Origin: Candidatus Leptofilum gracile
GTDB lineage: Bacteria > Chloroflexota > Anaerolineae > Promineifilales > Promineifilaceae
Assembly (NCBI GenBank): GCA_016713825.1
Contig: JADJOJ010000004.1
Span: forward strand, 186,001 to 250,000
DNA: 64,000 nt
Direction of reading: 5' to 3'
Positions 1 through 9,035 of the stretch are shown here, in pieces. The notes under the pieces were generated by a model. The model searched no databases and was not told the origin of the DNA. It worked only from the letters and a program-made list of their open reading frames with translations. A program made the translations under genes and the position numbers. How positions within the stretch are numbered: the first letter of the stretch is position 1; each line of letters starts with the position of its first letter.

Positions 1-1104
1 GGCCGATTCGCTGTGCAGCGCTTCTGCTGCGCCGGGGGCCAGCTCGAAATTGTCGGCAAAGGCCCATTCGGCGGCGTCTACGGCATCTTCCAGCTTGCTG
101 AGGCCGTCGCGGAGTACGGCCGTTAGCCGCACCAGCCATTCATTTTGCATCGGCATTTCATCGTACACTTCTTCGAGGAACGGCCGTATCAATTCTGCCA
201 ACTTCTCGTTGCTGTGCCGCTGCATGTACTGCCGATTCATCCAGTTCAGCTTGTCCCAATCGAAGATCGACGGGCTGGCGGACAGTCGCTCCAGCCGAAA
301 CTGCTGCCGAACGTCCCACTTGTCCACCATTTCCTGGCTGTTGTCGGGCGTCCAGCCGAGCAACAGCAGGTAGTTGAACAGCGCCGAGGGCAGGTAGCCC
401 GCCGCCTGAAAGTCGCGAATGAGGTAGCCGCCTTCGGGGTCGCGCTTTTTCAGCTTTTGGCCCTGCCGGTTGAGGATGAGCGGCAGATGGACCCAGACCG
501 GTTCATCCCAGCCCATTGCTTTGTGCAGCTGAATGTGAATGGGTGAACTGGGTATCCAATCTTCGCCGCGTATCACGTGGGTGATGCCCATGTCGTGGTC
601 GTCGGTGATGGTGGCCAGGTGGTAGAGCGGGTCGCCGCTGCTGCGCACGATGATGGGGTCTTGGAAACGGCCGTTGTCGAACTTTATCTCGCCGCGAATG
701 GCATCGTGCAAAACGGTTTCGCCCGTTTTGGGCATTTTGAGGCGCAGGGGGTTGCCGCTGGCGCTGGCCGGGTGGGCCGGATCGTCGCCGTAGTAGGCGT
801 GGCCTTCATCGACCAATTTTTCGATGGTGCGTTGGTGAAACGGCCGTCTTTCTGACTGCACATATGGCCCAGACTCGCCGCCTATGTCTGGCCCTTCGTC
901 CCAATCCAGCCCCAGCCAGGTGAGCGCATCAAAAATGAGCTGGGTCGCTTCTGGAGTGTTGCGGGCGGCGTCGGTATCTTCCAGGCGGATGATAAAGTCG
1001 CCTTTGAGCGCCCGGGAGAGTGCCCAGCAGAAGACGGCCGTATGCATATTGCCCACGTGCACGGGGCCGGTTGGGCTGGGGGGGAAGCGCAGTCGGGGTA
1101 CCAT
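1..1104 (-). CDS. gltX: Glutamyl-tRNA synthetase (partial, C-terminus beyond window start)
   Basis: Charges tRNA(Glu) with glutamate in the cytoplasm. The first 368 codons are present; the gene runs off the left edge. The reverse-strand translation starts MVPRLRFPPSPTGPVHVGN, the class I synthetase 'HIGH' region (here HVGN), and continues with LEDTD and DDHDMGITHVIRGEDW, which are characteristic of GluRS. The second signature normally reads KLSKR, but here it is KLKKRDPEGG, so the serine is a lysine. The anticodon-binding region begins after DNSQEMVDKWDV. The ATG shares one base with the TAA of the upstream PIN/TRAM gene (TAATG), so the two are probably translationally coupled. Identity is secure. 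Whether it is discriminating or non-discriminating GluRS cannot be seen. Confidence 0.95.
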   Translation of the reverse strand, partial: MVPRLRFPPSPTGPVHVGNMHTAVFCWALSRALKGDFIIRLEDTDAARNTPEATQLIFDALTWLGLDWDEGPDIGGESGPYVQSERRPFHQRTIEKLVDEGHAYYGDDPAHPASASGNPLRLKMPKTGETVLHDAIRGEIKFDNGRFQDPIIVRSSGDPLYHLATITDDHDMGITHVIRGEDWIPSSPIHIQLHKAMGWDEPVWVHLPLILNRQGQKLKKRDPEGGYLIRDFQAAGYLPSALFNYLLLLGWTPDNSQEMVDKWDVRQQFRLERLSASPSIFDWDKLNWMNRQYMQRHSNEKLAELIRPFLEEVYDEMPMQNEWLVRLTAVLRDGLSKLEDAVDAAEWAFADNFELAPGAAEALHSESA

Positions 1105-2156
1105 TACGGTTTGGCGAAAATCATGCGGCCAGCGGAGGTTTGCAGCACTTTGGTAACGGTGACGTTGAGGGTGCGGTTGATGAGATTACGGCCGTCTTCT
1201 ACCACCACCATCGTGCCATCCTGCAAAAAGCCCACCCCCTGGTCAGATTCGCGCCCTTCCTGAATGATTTTGACCTTGAGTTCTTCACCGGGTAGGGAGG
1301 TGATCTTTACGGCGTTGGCCAGATCGTTGATGTTGAGCACGCTGACGCCTTGCAGTTCGGCCACGCGGTTGAGGTTGTAATCGTTGGTCATGATGGGGCT
1401 GCGCAGATGACGTGCCAGCGCCACCAGCTTGCTGTCGGCGTCGCGCACCTCACTTACGTCCATATCCATGATTTGGGTGGGCACGGGCGAATCGTTTTGC
1501 AGTTGGGTGAGCACTTCCAGCCCTAGCCGTCCTCGCCCCCGGCGCAGCGGGTCGGCGCTGTCGGCGATGTGCTGCAATTCGGACAGAATGAAGTTGGGGA
1601 TGAGCAGGGTGGCGCGGATGAACCCGGTTTTGCTGATGTCGGCAATACGGCCGTCGATAATCACGCTGGTGTCTAGCAAGATGAACTGCTCGATATTGGC
1701 GGTGGTGTTTGGGTCGCTGCCCGATTGGGCCAGTGGGGAGCGGAAGCCGTTGAAGAACGCCTGCAAATCATTCTGGCGCGAAACCAGGATGACTACGCTG
1801 AGGTAACACAGCACCCCAGCCGCAACCAGCGGCAAAATTTGGCGGAAGGGGGAACCCAGCAGGGCCAGCGGCAAGGAGAGCAAGGCGGCGGCCACCAGGC
1901 CAATGAACAGCCCCAGCACAATGGCGATAAGCCGTTCTGCGGGCATTTGGGCTAAACGGTCGCTGATGTGGCGTAACGGCCGTATTGTCACATAGGGCGT
2001 TAGAATTAACCCCACCAAAAAACCCAGCAGGATGAAGACAATCACGTATCCTTCTGGGGTAACATTTAAAAGACGCGCTACCGTATTCCCCAGAAAGCCG
2101 CCGCCAATGGCACTTAAAATCGCACCGATAATACGAAAAATAAACTCAGTGCTCAT
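1104..2156 (-). CDS. Membrane-anchored PIN/TRAM domain protein (YacL type)
   Basis: A 350-residue protein with about four N-terminal membrane segments (residues 1-120), a PIN nuclease domain that opens with LLDTSVIIDGRIADI (acidic metal ligands visible), and a C-terminal TRAM RNA-binding domain (LKVKIIQEGRESDQGVGF onward). This order matches the YacL family, whose members are often near gltX, ispD and cysS; its cellular substrate is not established. I start the gene at MSTEFIFR because GAGGA lies 7-8 nt upstream. An in-frame ATG 17 codons earlier lacks a clear ribosome site. It ends on the gltX start codon. Confidence in the family is high. Nuclease activity is inferred from the conserved acidic residues. 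Confidence 0.88.
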   Translation of the reverse strand: MSTEFIFRIIGAILSAIGGGFLGNTVARLLNVTPEGYVIVFILLGFLVGLILTPYVTIRPLRHISDRLAQMPAERLIAIVLGLFIGLVAAALLSLPLALLGSPFRQILPLVAAGVLCYLSVVILVSRQNDLQAFFNGFRSPLAQSGSDPNTTANIEQFILLDTSVIIDGRIADISKTGFIRATLLIPNFILSELQHIADSADPLRRGRGRLGLEVLTQLQNDSPVPTQIMDMDVSEVRDADSKLVALARHLRSPIMTNDYNLNRVAELQGVSVLNINDLANAVKITSLPGEELKVKIIQEGRESDQGVGFLQDGTMVVVEDGRNLINRTLNVTVTKVLQTSAGRMIFAKP

Positions 2157-2891
2157 AGAATAAATCCTCAAATAAATCCGGTTGTTGATAGAAACAAACT
2201 TGAACATACCTCGGATGGTAGGTTCATCTGCTGGCTTGTCTGATGCAGCGGGTTGATTGGATCAATCGAGCTATCATCAACCGTATTATTCAGTTGAATA
2301 AACTTACAAAGGGTAGGCGAAACTTACAAAGTCAAAAGGTCAAGGTAATAATAATGATGAGGAACTGCATCTGCCGATTGAAGCGAACCATTACCCGAAG
2401 AAACGGCTCATGATGCTGTTTTACCTTGCTTAAACCAGTTATTTTGACGAAGGATAAGTCCCAAACAATGCGAAGCGTTGCTGCCTATGAAGAGGGTTGC
2501 GATGATATGCGCTGCTTCCGTTTGTTGCCTTTTTGTAGTTCAAGAAAATAATTGCGTAATGCTGTGGCCAGTTTCCTGACCGCGCCACCAGTTGGCACAT
2601 TACCTGATTTATTTTTTAAGTCACAATAAGGCAACACAATGGCGCAAAATTGCGGAACAACAAACGAAATAAAGATGCGCCATTTGATCTGACAATTGGG
2701 TAGTTTTGCCCGAACCTTTGCTACCGCATCAACAATAAAAAAATAAAGAATGAAGCAATAACGATTCCTTAAGGATGGTATCACAGCCGATATGAAGCGG
2801 CAATACGGTTCTCCTAAAGCTGCGGCACGTTTAGGTTGCTATTATGTGCATGGCTGAACGGCCGTAACCCATACGGCCGTTCTCGCCAAAA
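2157..2891. other. 735-bp gap with no supported gene
   Basis: The stretch is AT-richer than its surroundings and lacks the ACGGCCGT octamer until its right end (2859 and 2873). A 99-codon reverse frame (2485-2784) is open, but it has no recognisable domain, no good ribosome site and an unusual composition. It could be a decayed transposase or another remnant, but I cannot support a product. Confidence 0.4.
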
Positions 2892-3656
2892 TCAACGTCG
2901 GGGCCGGTTGCCTGGGGGCCCCGGTGCCTGCATGCCACTGCGTGAGGCATCGCCCGCTGTGGGCCGATTGCTGGGGGGGCGACGGCCGTTTCCTGGCCGA
3001 GGCGCCGCCCGCATGGGGGCCGGATTGGGCCGGAACGGCCGTCCTGCTGGTGGCGTGCGCGGGTTTGGTGCAGTCGGCGTGCCAGACGGCCGTTTCGTTG
3101 CCTGGCTGCCGCGCTGCAAAAACGAACCGGCAAACATATATTCCCCCGCCACAGAGATGGCCCCAATGAACAAAATGCGGGTCAGCCAAACCAGCACCGC
3201 CACAAAGAAAGGCACCCAGCGCAGCAGCTGCTCCCGGCTGAGTACCTCATTGCCAAAATCGTGCGTCAGCAGCGTTAGGGAGATGGCCCACCAGGTCATG
3301 ACGGCGTTCATGGTGGCCCCCAGCAGCCAGGCACCCATCAGGTACCAAACGGCCGTTGGCTCATTCTGGCCCCGTTCTGGCGTAAAAAGCCGGGCCAACC
3401 CGGCAAAATCAATCGCGCAAAAAGCGATGGCCAAAATGGTGGCCCAGCCAACCCCCGCAAAGCGCACATCCCCCAACAGGTTGTTCAGCGCATAGCGCGT
3501 GGTATCAAAGTTGAACAGCTCAAAGGCCACCAGCGCCACCAACAAAAACAGCCCCATGATTGTCTTTTGCGGTAGATTTAACCCCAGCAGCGTGTTGCTG
3601 CTGGCTTGTTTAGGGCGGGTATTCATGCCCGAATTTTTTGTGCCCTCTGTTTCCAT
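2892..3656 (-). CDS. Four-TM membrane protein with basic Pro-rich tail
   Basis: A 254-residue protein of unknown function. A short polar N-terminus is followed by about four hydrophobic helices (IMGLFLLVALVAFELF, VGWATILAIAFCAIDF, YLMGAWLLGATMNAVMTWW, WVPFFVAVLVWLTRILF). A cytoplasmic-looking tail of about 70 residues follows, rich in Pro, Arg, Gly and Asn. That tail is encoded by DNA holding six octamers and is probably disordered. I chose METEGTKNSG as the start because GGAGA sits 6 nt before it; a longer frame begins 19 codons upstream. The gene is isolated, with convergent or divergent neighbours. No catalytic motif is visible, so no function is proposed. Confidence 0.75.
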   Translation of the reverse strand: METEGTKNSGMNTRPKQASSNTLLGLNLPQKTIMGLFLLVALVAFELFNFDTTRYALNNLLGDVRFAGVGWATILAIAFCAIDFAGLARLFTPERGQNEPTAVWYLMGAWLLGATMNAVMTWWAISLTLLTHDFGNEVLSREQLLRWVPFFVAVLVWLTRILFIGAISVAGEYMFAGSFLQRGSQATKRPSGTPTAPNPRTPPAGRPFRPNPAPMRAAPRPGNGRRPPSNRPTAGDASRSGMQAPGPPGNRPRR

Positions 3657-4021
3657 GATCTTTCTCCTGCATTTTTTATTTCTCCTGACTTGAAATAAAA
3701 AAAATCGAACCAATGGCTCGCTCGCTTCTTTCTCTTTGTTGCCTCTTCTCTTTTCTCTTTTGGTTGTGGTTTCCCCGTGGGTTGATTGTTAAAAAGAGGA
3801 TGTGGCACTGGTAAGGGTCGCACTTACCAGTGCCACGGTTTGAGGGGGAAGAGGGTATGTAGGGTTGAGAAGAGGGAAGAGGGTTCCGTGTGTCTGAAAA
3901 GGATATTAGCACGGATGTTCTAAAAAGTCAAACAGAATTTAGAACAGAATTGTTCGGATTTCAGGATTGGCGGGGTAGAATACGGCCGTTCTAATTCTGC
4001 ACTGTGAATTTTTAATTGGGA

Positions 4022-5449
4022 ATGGGTAATGGCATGGATTCGTGGACGCACAAACTTGAACTGGCACTTTACCGCATGGCGGGCGCTTCTGCCGTGCTCG
4101 GTTACCCGCTGCGCTGGGAAAAGCTGGAAATTGACGAGAACCGCTCGCTTTGGGCGACGTACACGCCAGATTACCGGCCCAATCCGCCGCTAACCGGGCC
4201 AGAAACGGCCGATCTCTGCATCATCGGCGGCGGCTACACCGGCATCTCTACCGCGTACCACTTTAGCCAGCGCTTCCCAGAAAAGCGGGTGGTGCTGCTG
4301 GAAGCCAAAGCGCTGGCCAATGGGGCCAGCGGCCGCAACGGTGGCATGATGCTCAACTGGGTCTACGGCGTCGGCCCCATGAGCGACGCGATGACTGCCC
4401 GCGTTTACCACGCCACCCACCAAACCATTGATGGCATCGAGCAAATTATCCAAACGCACAACCTGGACGTGAGCTATCGGCGCGACGGCTGCTTTGAGGT
4501 GTTCACCGACGAGCAGCGGGCCAGCGAGGCGCAGGCAGAAGTTGCCCACCTCAACAGCATCGGCGTGCCCGTGCAGTTTTGGGACGCCGCCCAGGTGCGG
4601 CAAAAGCTGAATCTCAACGGCATCTACGGCGGGCTGTTTGATCCCAGCGAAGGGCAGCTGAACGGCGTGCAGTTTATTCGCGGGCTGCGTCCGGTTTTAG
4701 AGGCAAGGGGGGTAAAGATTTATGAGGGAACGGCCGTTACCAAAATCAGCGAAGGCCCTACCATTGAAGTGACCACCGCCCACGGCTCTGTAAAAGCCAA
4801 AGCAATTGTGCTGGCCACCAACGGCTACACCGGCAAGCTGGGCTACTTCCGCAAAGCGTTTTTCCCCCTGCACTCCCACGTCTTCGCCACCGATCCGCTG
4901 AGCGATGAAGCTGCCCGCCAGCTTGGCTGGCACGGCACCGCCGGCTTCTCCGACGACCTGAACCGCATCTCCTACGCCACCCGCACCCGCGAGGGGCACA
5001 TCGTCTTTGGCGGTGGCAGTAACATCTCCTACGCTTACCTGTGGAACAACCGCACCGCCTTCCCCGGCACGCCAGACAGCGCCAACCCCGCCTTCAATGA
5101 GATGCAGCAAACGATGGGGCAATACCTCACAGGCAGCGGCAGCCTGCGCCGCGCCTATCGCTGGACCGGCACCCTGGCCATCACCCTGCGGCGCAACTGC
5201 TTCATGGGCGTGCGCGGCGAGTACAACAATGTTTACTATGCGTTGGGTTACAGCGGTCATGGGGTGACGGCGGCCAACATGGCGGGCAAGGTGCTCACCG
5301 ATATTTACAGCGGCAGCGACGAGCCGTGGCGCGGCCTGCCCTTCATCGGGGCGGATTATTCGCCTGTGCCGCTAGACCCGTTCCGCTGGATGGGCTACCA
5401 GATGATGACCCGGCTCACCGGCCGCTCTCCCCGCGAGCCGCACCGGTGA
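4022..5449 (+). CDS. FAD-dependent oxidoreductase, DAO family (PuuB/glycine-oxidase-like)
   Basis: About 475 residues. An N-terminal extension of about 50 residues precedes a Rossmann FAD-binding motif (ADLCIIGGGYTGISTAYH) and the acidic ribose-binding end of strand two (VVLLEAK), then GASGRNGG, which is typical of gamma-glutamylputrescine oxidase-like amine oxidases. The C-terminal GYSGHGVTAANMAGKVL is the usual second FAD contact. The expected reaction is oxidative deamination of an amine or amino acid with O2 as acceptor; the substrate cannot be read from sequence. Start choice is uncertain (TTG 4016, ATG 4022 or ATG 4034) because no strong ribosome site is present. It converges with the transporter at 5462-6910, with only 12 nt between the stops. 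Confidence 0.85.
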   Translation: MGNGMDSWTHKLELALYRMAGASAVLGYPLRWEKLEIDENRSLWATYTPDYRPNPPLTGPETADLCIIGGGYTGISTAYHFSQRFPEKRVVLLEAKALANGASGRNGGMMLNWVYGVGPMSDAMTARVYHATHQTIDGIEQIIQTHNLDVSYRRDGCFEVFTDEQRASEAQAEVAHLNSIGVPVQFWDAAQVRQKLNLNGIYGGLFDPSEGQLNGVQFIRGLRPVLEARGVKIYEGTAVTKISEGPTIEVTTAHGSVKAKAIVLATNGYTGKLGYFRKAFFPLHSHVFATDPLSDEAARQLGWHGTAGFSDDLNRISYATRTREGHIVFGGGSNISYAYLWNNRTAFPGTPDSANPAFNEMQQTMGQYLTGSGSLRRAYRWTGTLAITLRRNCFMGVRGEYNNVYYALGYSGHGVTAANMAGKVLTDIYSGSDEPWRGLPFIGADYSPVPLDPFRWMGYQMMTRLTGRSPREPHR

Positions 5450-5461
5450 TTATGGCAACGG

Positions 5462-6910
5462 CTAATCCACACCGCTGGCCTGCCGCAGCAAGCGAGCCTG
5501 TCGTTTGGCCAGCAGGTGGCGGATACGGCCGTGTTTCTCTCGCGTTAAAGGGTAAAACCAGGTTACCACGGCTGCGCTAAGCAGCAGCACGGCACCCACC
5601 GGGCCAGTGAGCACGCGAATGACGGTGAGCGTGCTTTCCGTCTGGCTGGCCACGAACGCACCCTCTGGCGGGGCCTGGTAGCCAAACCAGCCCAGCACTT
5701 GCAGCGCCACAAAAATGGCAAACGCCCCGGTGAGCTTGCGCGTAAAATTTTTTACGCCGTAATAAATCCCCTCGTGCCGATGGCCTACGCGCAGTTCATC
5801 CCACTCCATCACGTCGGGGAAGATGGCGTCGGGCAAAATATGCCCCGCCGACGCGCCAATGCCCGCCAGTACGGCGATGATGAGCGTGGCCGTCAGGTTG
5901 CCTTTGCTTACCCACAGCACGCCAATTTGCACGGCGGCCCAAAACAGCAGCCCCCCGATGTAGGCGCGGCGCTTGCCATACCGATTTGAGAGAAAATTCC
6001 AGAGCGGGAGGGTGAGAACGGCCGTAATCAACAACACCCCCAGCGCCAACGACTCCAGCGCAATTTCTGTGCCCAAAATAGTGGTCGTGGCCAGCAAATC
6101 CCCATCGGCCACCCAGTAAGTTAAAAAGTAGGGCAGCATCAGGGCAATAAAGTCAAATGTCAGCCAGTTGAGCATGTAAATGGCCGCCGCAAAGCGAAAC
6201 GGCACATTTTCCCAGGCCGTTGCCAGCACCTGGCGGAACGGCAGTGGCACCTCCGGGTCGGTGGGGTCGATCTGCTCCTTCACAAAAAAGGCAATCAGCA
6301 AAAACGGCACCATCGCTACCACGCCAAACATCCCCGACACAACCAGGTACCCCTGCTGCTGCGAAGCGCCAGAAGCCATCGTTGCCTTCACGATGGTAGG
6401 GGCCAAAATCGCCACCACCAGCGAACCGAGCAAATTGAACAACATGCGGTAGCTGGTGACGGAGGTGCGTTCGTTGTAGTTGGGGGTTAGCTCCGGCGTC
6501 ATGCTAAAGTACGGCACCGAAACCAAACTTTGCAGCGTGTCGGTGAGCATAAACGCCAGCGTCACAATCACCAGAACCAGAATGTCGCTTTCAAACGGGG
6601 GCGCCCACCACAAAATCATGAAGCCCAGGCCAAATGGCACGCCAAACGTCACCAAAAAGCTGCGCCGCTTGCCAAACCGTTTGTTTTTAATGCGGTCGCT
6701 CAGCAGCCCTACCACAGGGTCGTTAATGGAATCCCAAATGATGCCCACCAGCGTGCCAAAAGAAGCCAGGCGTGGGTCGAGGCCCACCACATCGGTTAAA
6801 AAGATGGCGTAGAAAATGAGGCGCAGCGTATTGAAGCTGGATAACCCAAAATCGCCTGATCCATAAATCAGTTTTTGCCACAGGGGTAACCGCTCTTCTT
6901 CTTTTTTCAT
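5462..6910 (-). CDS. GPH-family (MelB-like) sugar:cation symporter
   Basis: A 482-residue, 12-helix permease of the major facilitator superfamily. It starts MKKEEERLPLWQKLIYGSGDFG and carries the glycoside-pentoside-hexuronide hallmarks: an acidic pair in helix II (WDSINDPVVGLLSDR) and the following loop KNKRFGKRRSFL. A second GKRRAYIGG loop begins the C-terminal half. It probably imports a glycoside or uronide with Na+ or H+. The substrate is unknown, and there is no glycosidase next door to suggest one. Length is normal for the family. The gene stands alone on its strand and converges with the FAD oxidoreductase. Confidence 0.85.
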   Translation of the reverse strand: MKKEEERLPLWQKLIYGSGDFGLSSFNTLRLIFYAIFLTDVVGLDPRLASFGTLVGIIWDSINDPVVGLLSDRIKNKRFGKRRSFLVTFGVPFGLGFMILWWAPPFESDILVLVIVTLAFMLTDTLQSLVSVPYFSMTPELTPNYNERTSVTSYRMLFNLLGSLVVAILAPTIVKATMASGASQQQGYLVVSGMFGVVAMVPFLLIAFFVKEQIDPTDPEVPLPFRQVLATAWENVPFRFAAAIYMLNWLTFDFIALMLPYFLTYWVADGDLLATTTILGTEIALESLALGVLLITAVLTLPLWNFLSNRYGKRRAYIGGLLFWAAVQIGVLWVSKGNLTATLIIAVLAGIGASAGHILPDAIFPDVMEWDELRVGHRHEGIYYGVKNFTRKLTGAFAIFVALQVLGWFGYQAPPEGAFVASQTESTLTVIRVLTGPVGAVLLLSAAVVTWFYPLTREKHGRIRHLLAKRQARLLRQASGVD

Positions 6911-7118
6911 GTTTGTTTGCCTGTTCCTTTTTGGGGGGAGACAAATGCTTCATTTGGGCGAGTTGTTGGCCAGAATGCGCATTGTTGCCTGTAAGGATAA
7001 AGCGAAAGCGATCGAAAAGCGATCCATTGACTGCCTGTTTTTCCTGCGGAATCTTAGAATTTGCTGTTAATTTTATTGAAGGGTTGCCGCAAATCTCGTT
7101 TCTCCTGAAAATAGAAAG

Positions 7119-8495
7119 ATGCCTTTTCGTAAGCTGTTGATTGGATTCTTGATTTTAGCGGTGTGGTTGGCTGGCTGTGGCCTGGTGGAAGCGCCAGAAA
7201 CGCCGCCGGTACCCACGCCTGTGGCAACGGCCGTTTCCTTCGACATCTCCCAATACCCGGCCGGGGAAATGGTGATCGATCCCGTTAGCGATGTGGTGCC
7301 CAAAATTGATCCGCAAATTGCCGCGCTGGTCGATTCTGTCTCGCAGCAGCAGCTAATGGGGTACGTGCAAACGATGCAAAGCTTTGGCAATCGCAACGTG
7401 TTTAGCGTTACGGACGATCCTGCTTTTGGCATCGGGGCCACCCGGCAATGGTTGGTGGATGAGTTTACGCGGGTGGGAAACGGCCGTCTCCAGGTTAGCA
7501 TCCAGGAATTCCCCCTCTTTTACAACGGCCTGGCCACCACACCATACAACGTCGTTGCCACCTTGCCCGGCCGCAGCCAGAGTAAAGATATCATCGTGGT
7601 GATGGCCCATTACGACAACCGCGCCCCCGAACCCACCGACGGCGAAACATATGCCCCAGGGGCCAACGACAACGGCTCTGGCATTGCCCTGCTGGTCGAA
7701 TCGGCTCGGCTGCTTAGCGCCTTTGAGTGGAACCAAACCATCGTCTTTTTGGCCGCCGCCGCCGAAGAACAAGGCACCTTTGGTTCGCGCCATTTTGTGC
7801 AAACCGCCTTTTTAGACGGGTTGAATATCGTCGCCGCCATCAATTATGATGCGGTTGGCGGGCGCAGCGGCATTCCCCAATTTGCCCGGCTGTTTGCCTT
7901 TGACCTCACTGCCTCGCCAGCAGGCGAACTGGCTCGCTATTATGAATATGTGGCGGGGTTGTATCTGCCCACCTTCCCCGTGCAGGTCATCGATGCGCTG
8001 GACCGGGAAGGGCGTTGGGGCGATCATCGCGAATTTGTGAATGCGGGCATGCCCGGCATTCGGGTGATCGAGTCGGTGGAAGACCCAGACATGGTGAACT
8101 CTCGCACAGATACCTGGGACCGAATCGATTACAACTATCTGCAAAATGTGGTGCAGATGAATATTGCTGTGGTAGCCAACCTGGCTGGTGCGCCGCAAAC
8201 GCCGCAGATGCCCATCATTCAGTCGCTAGATTCCCCTGGTGATTTTTGGTTGCGCTGGCCAACAGATCCAAATGCGGCAGGGTATGCCATCTCTTTCCGG
8301 CCATTAACCGAAGGCAGCTTCCCCACGTTCCGTTTTGTACGGGCCAACCAGGCGGGCAACGTGGCGCTGACGGGGTTGGACCCCAATATTGTTTATGCTG
8401 TGAGCGTGACGGCTTTGGATGAAAACGGCCGTCTTGGCGATTTCACCCCGGAAGTTATTGTGGAACCCCAGATAACCGCTGCCGAGGTCCCTTAA
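7119..8495 (+). CDS. Secreted lipoprotein, M28 family zinc metallopeptidase
   Basis: A 458-residue protein with a lipoprotein signal (LLIGFLILAVWLAGC, lipobox LAGC, Cys about residue 20) followed by a TPVATA linker. The central domain is an M28 (Zn-dependent aminopeptidase/Fxna-like) peptidase. Visible metal ligands are H in VVMAHYDNRAP, D in GANDNGSG, the EE pair in AAAEEQGTFGSRHF, D in NYDAVGG and H in WGDHREFVNAG, so it should be active. The last ~90 residues look like a fibronectin-III-type domain (FWLRWPTDPNAAGYAISF). It probably degrades extracellular peptides at the cell surface. It is monocistronic, between a divergent transporter and a small TM protein. Confidence 0.88.
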   Translation: MPFRKLLIGFLILAVWLAGCGLVEAPETPPVPTPVATAVSFDISQYPAGEMVIDPVSDVVPKIDPQIAALVDSVSQQQLMGYVQTMQSFGNRNVFSVTDDPAFGIGATRQWLVDEFTRVGNGRLQVSIQEFPLFYNGLATTPYNVVATLPGRSQSKDIIVVMAHYDNRAPEPTDGETYAPGANDNGSGIALLVESARLLSAFEWNQTIVFLAAAAEEQGTFGSRHFVQTAFLDGLNIVAAINYDAVGGRSGIPQFARLFAFDLTASPAGELARYYEYVAGLYLPTFPVQVIDALDREGRWGDHREFVNAGMPGIRVIESVEDPDMVNSRTDTWDRIDYNYLQNVVQMNIAVVANLAGAPQTPQMPIIQSLDSPGDFWLRWPTDPNAAGYAISFRPLTEGSFPTFRFVRANQAGNVALTGLDPNIVYAVSVTALDENGRLGDFTPEVIVEPQITAAEVP

Positions 8496-8797
8496 CGTAA
8501 CCTCTTGGGCTGTGCGGTCTGGCCAGTATCCCTTCCGGCGAAGGAGCGGCCGCAGCATCCGGCTAGTTTCGATATTTGCACGGTTTTGTAATAAAGATTG
8601 TGATAAATGAAAGGTATGCTTGGCATCAAGTTGGGCAAAACGATGAGAAAATTAACATTCTCAACAGTTACTCATCCGCAAAAGCCCATTTTTGAGTAAG
8701 ATAGATATTAATTCCTATAAATTTCATCTTGATATTTTTTACGAAAACCATTATTGTATTGAACTGAAATTGGTCATTTAATAAAGCGAGGCTCAAT
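8496..8797. other. AT-rich intergenic region, no gene seen
   Basis: About 300 bp between the M28 lipoprotein and the 48-codon membrane peptide. It is AT-rich toward the right side and presumably holds the promoter of the small gene. I see no repeat family member and no open frame with a ribosome site. Confidence 0.4.
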
Positions 8798-8944
8798 ATG
8801 TTGATTTTGTTGGCATCCATCTTGTTTTACATTTTGATTGTGGCTTTTGTGCAGAAACGTCGTCGTCAGCTTCAGGCGCAAACCATTGCCATTGCCAAGC
8901 AACGCCAACAACGACTTCGCCAACAGCAATACGACCGCTTCTAG
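8798..8944 (+). CDS. 48-residue single-TM basic peptide
   Basis: A short gene below usual length cut-offs. ATG at 8798 is preceded by AGCGAGG about 6 nt upstream. The product begins MLILLASILFYILIVAFVQ, one membrane helix, then a strongly basic, Gln-rich cytoplasmic tail (KRRRQLQAQ to RQQQYDRF), and ends at TAG 8942-8944. A strong hairpin terminator follows 27 nt later, supporting a discrete transcription unit. The tail looks like an amphipathic helix. No family is recognised and the function is unknown. Evidence for it being real is the ribosome site, the coherent TM/basic organisation and the terminator. Confidence 0.6.
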   Translation: MLILLASILFYILIVAFVQKRRRQLQAQTIAIAKQRQQRLRQQQYDRF

Positions 8945-8971
8945 TTCGATTAAACCTTAACCCAAAAAGAT

Positions 8972-9007
8972 ACAGGCAGGTTACAAAAAGTAACCTGCCT
9001 GTTTTTG
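8972..9007 (+). terminator. Rho-independent terminator
   Basis: Perfect 13-bp stem (8972-8984 with 8990-9002), 5-nt A loop, then a T run. It lies between the small TM gene (+) and the SDR gene (-) and could serve both directions. Confidence 0.9.
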
Positions 9008-9035
9008 TTTACGCATAATTAGCTAAAAAAAACGA

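Noticed and set aside
2485..2784. 99-codon reverse open frame
   Set aside because: No domain, no convincing ribosome site and atypical composition; possibly transposon debris but unsupported.
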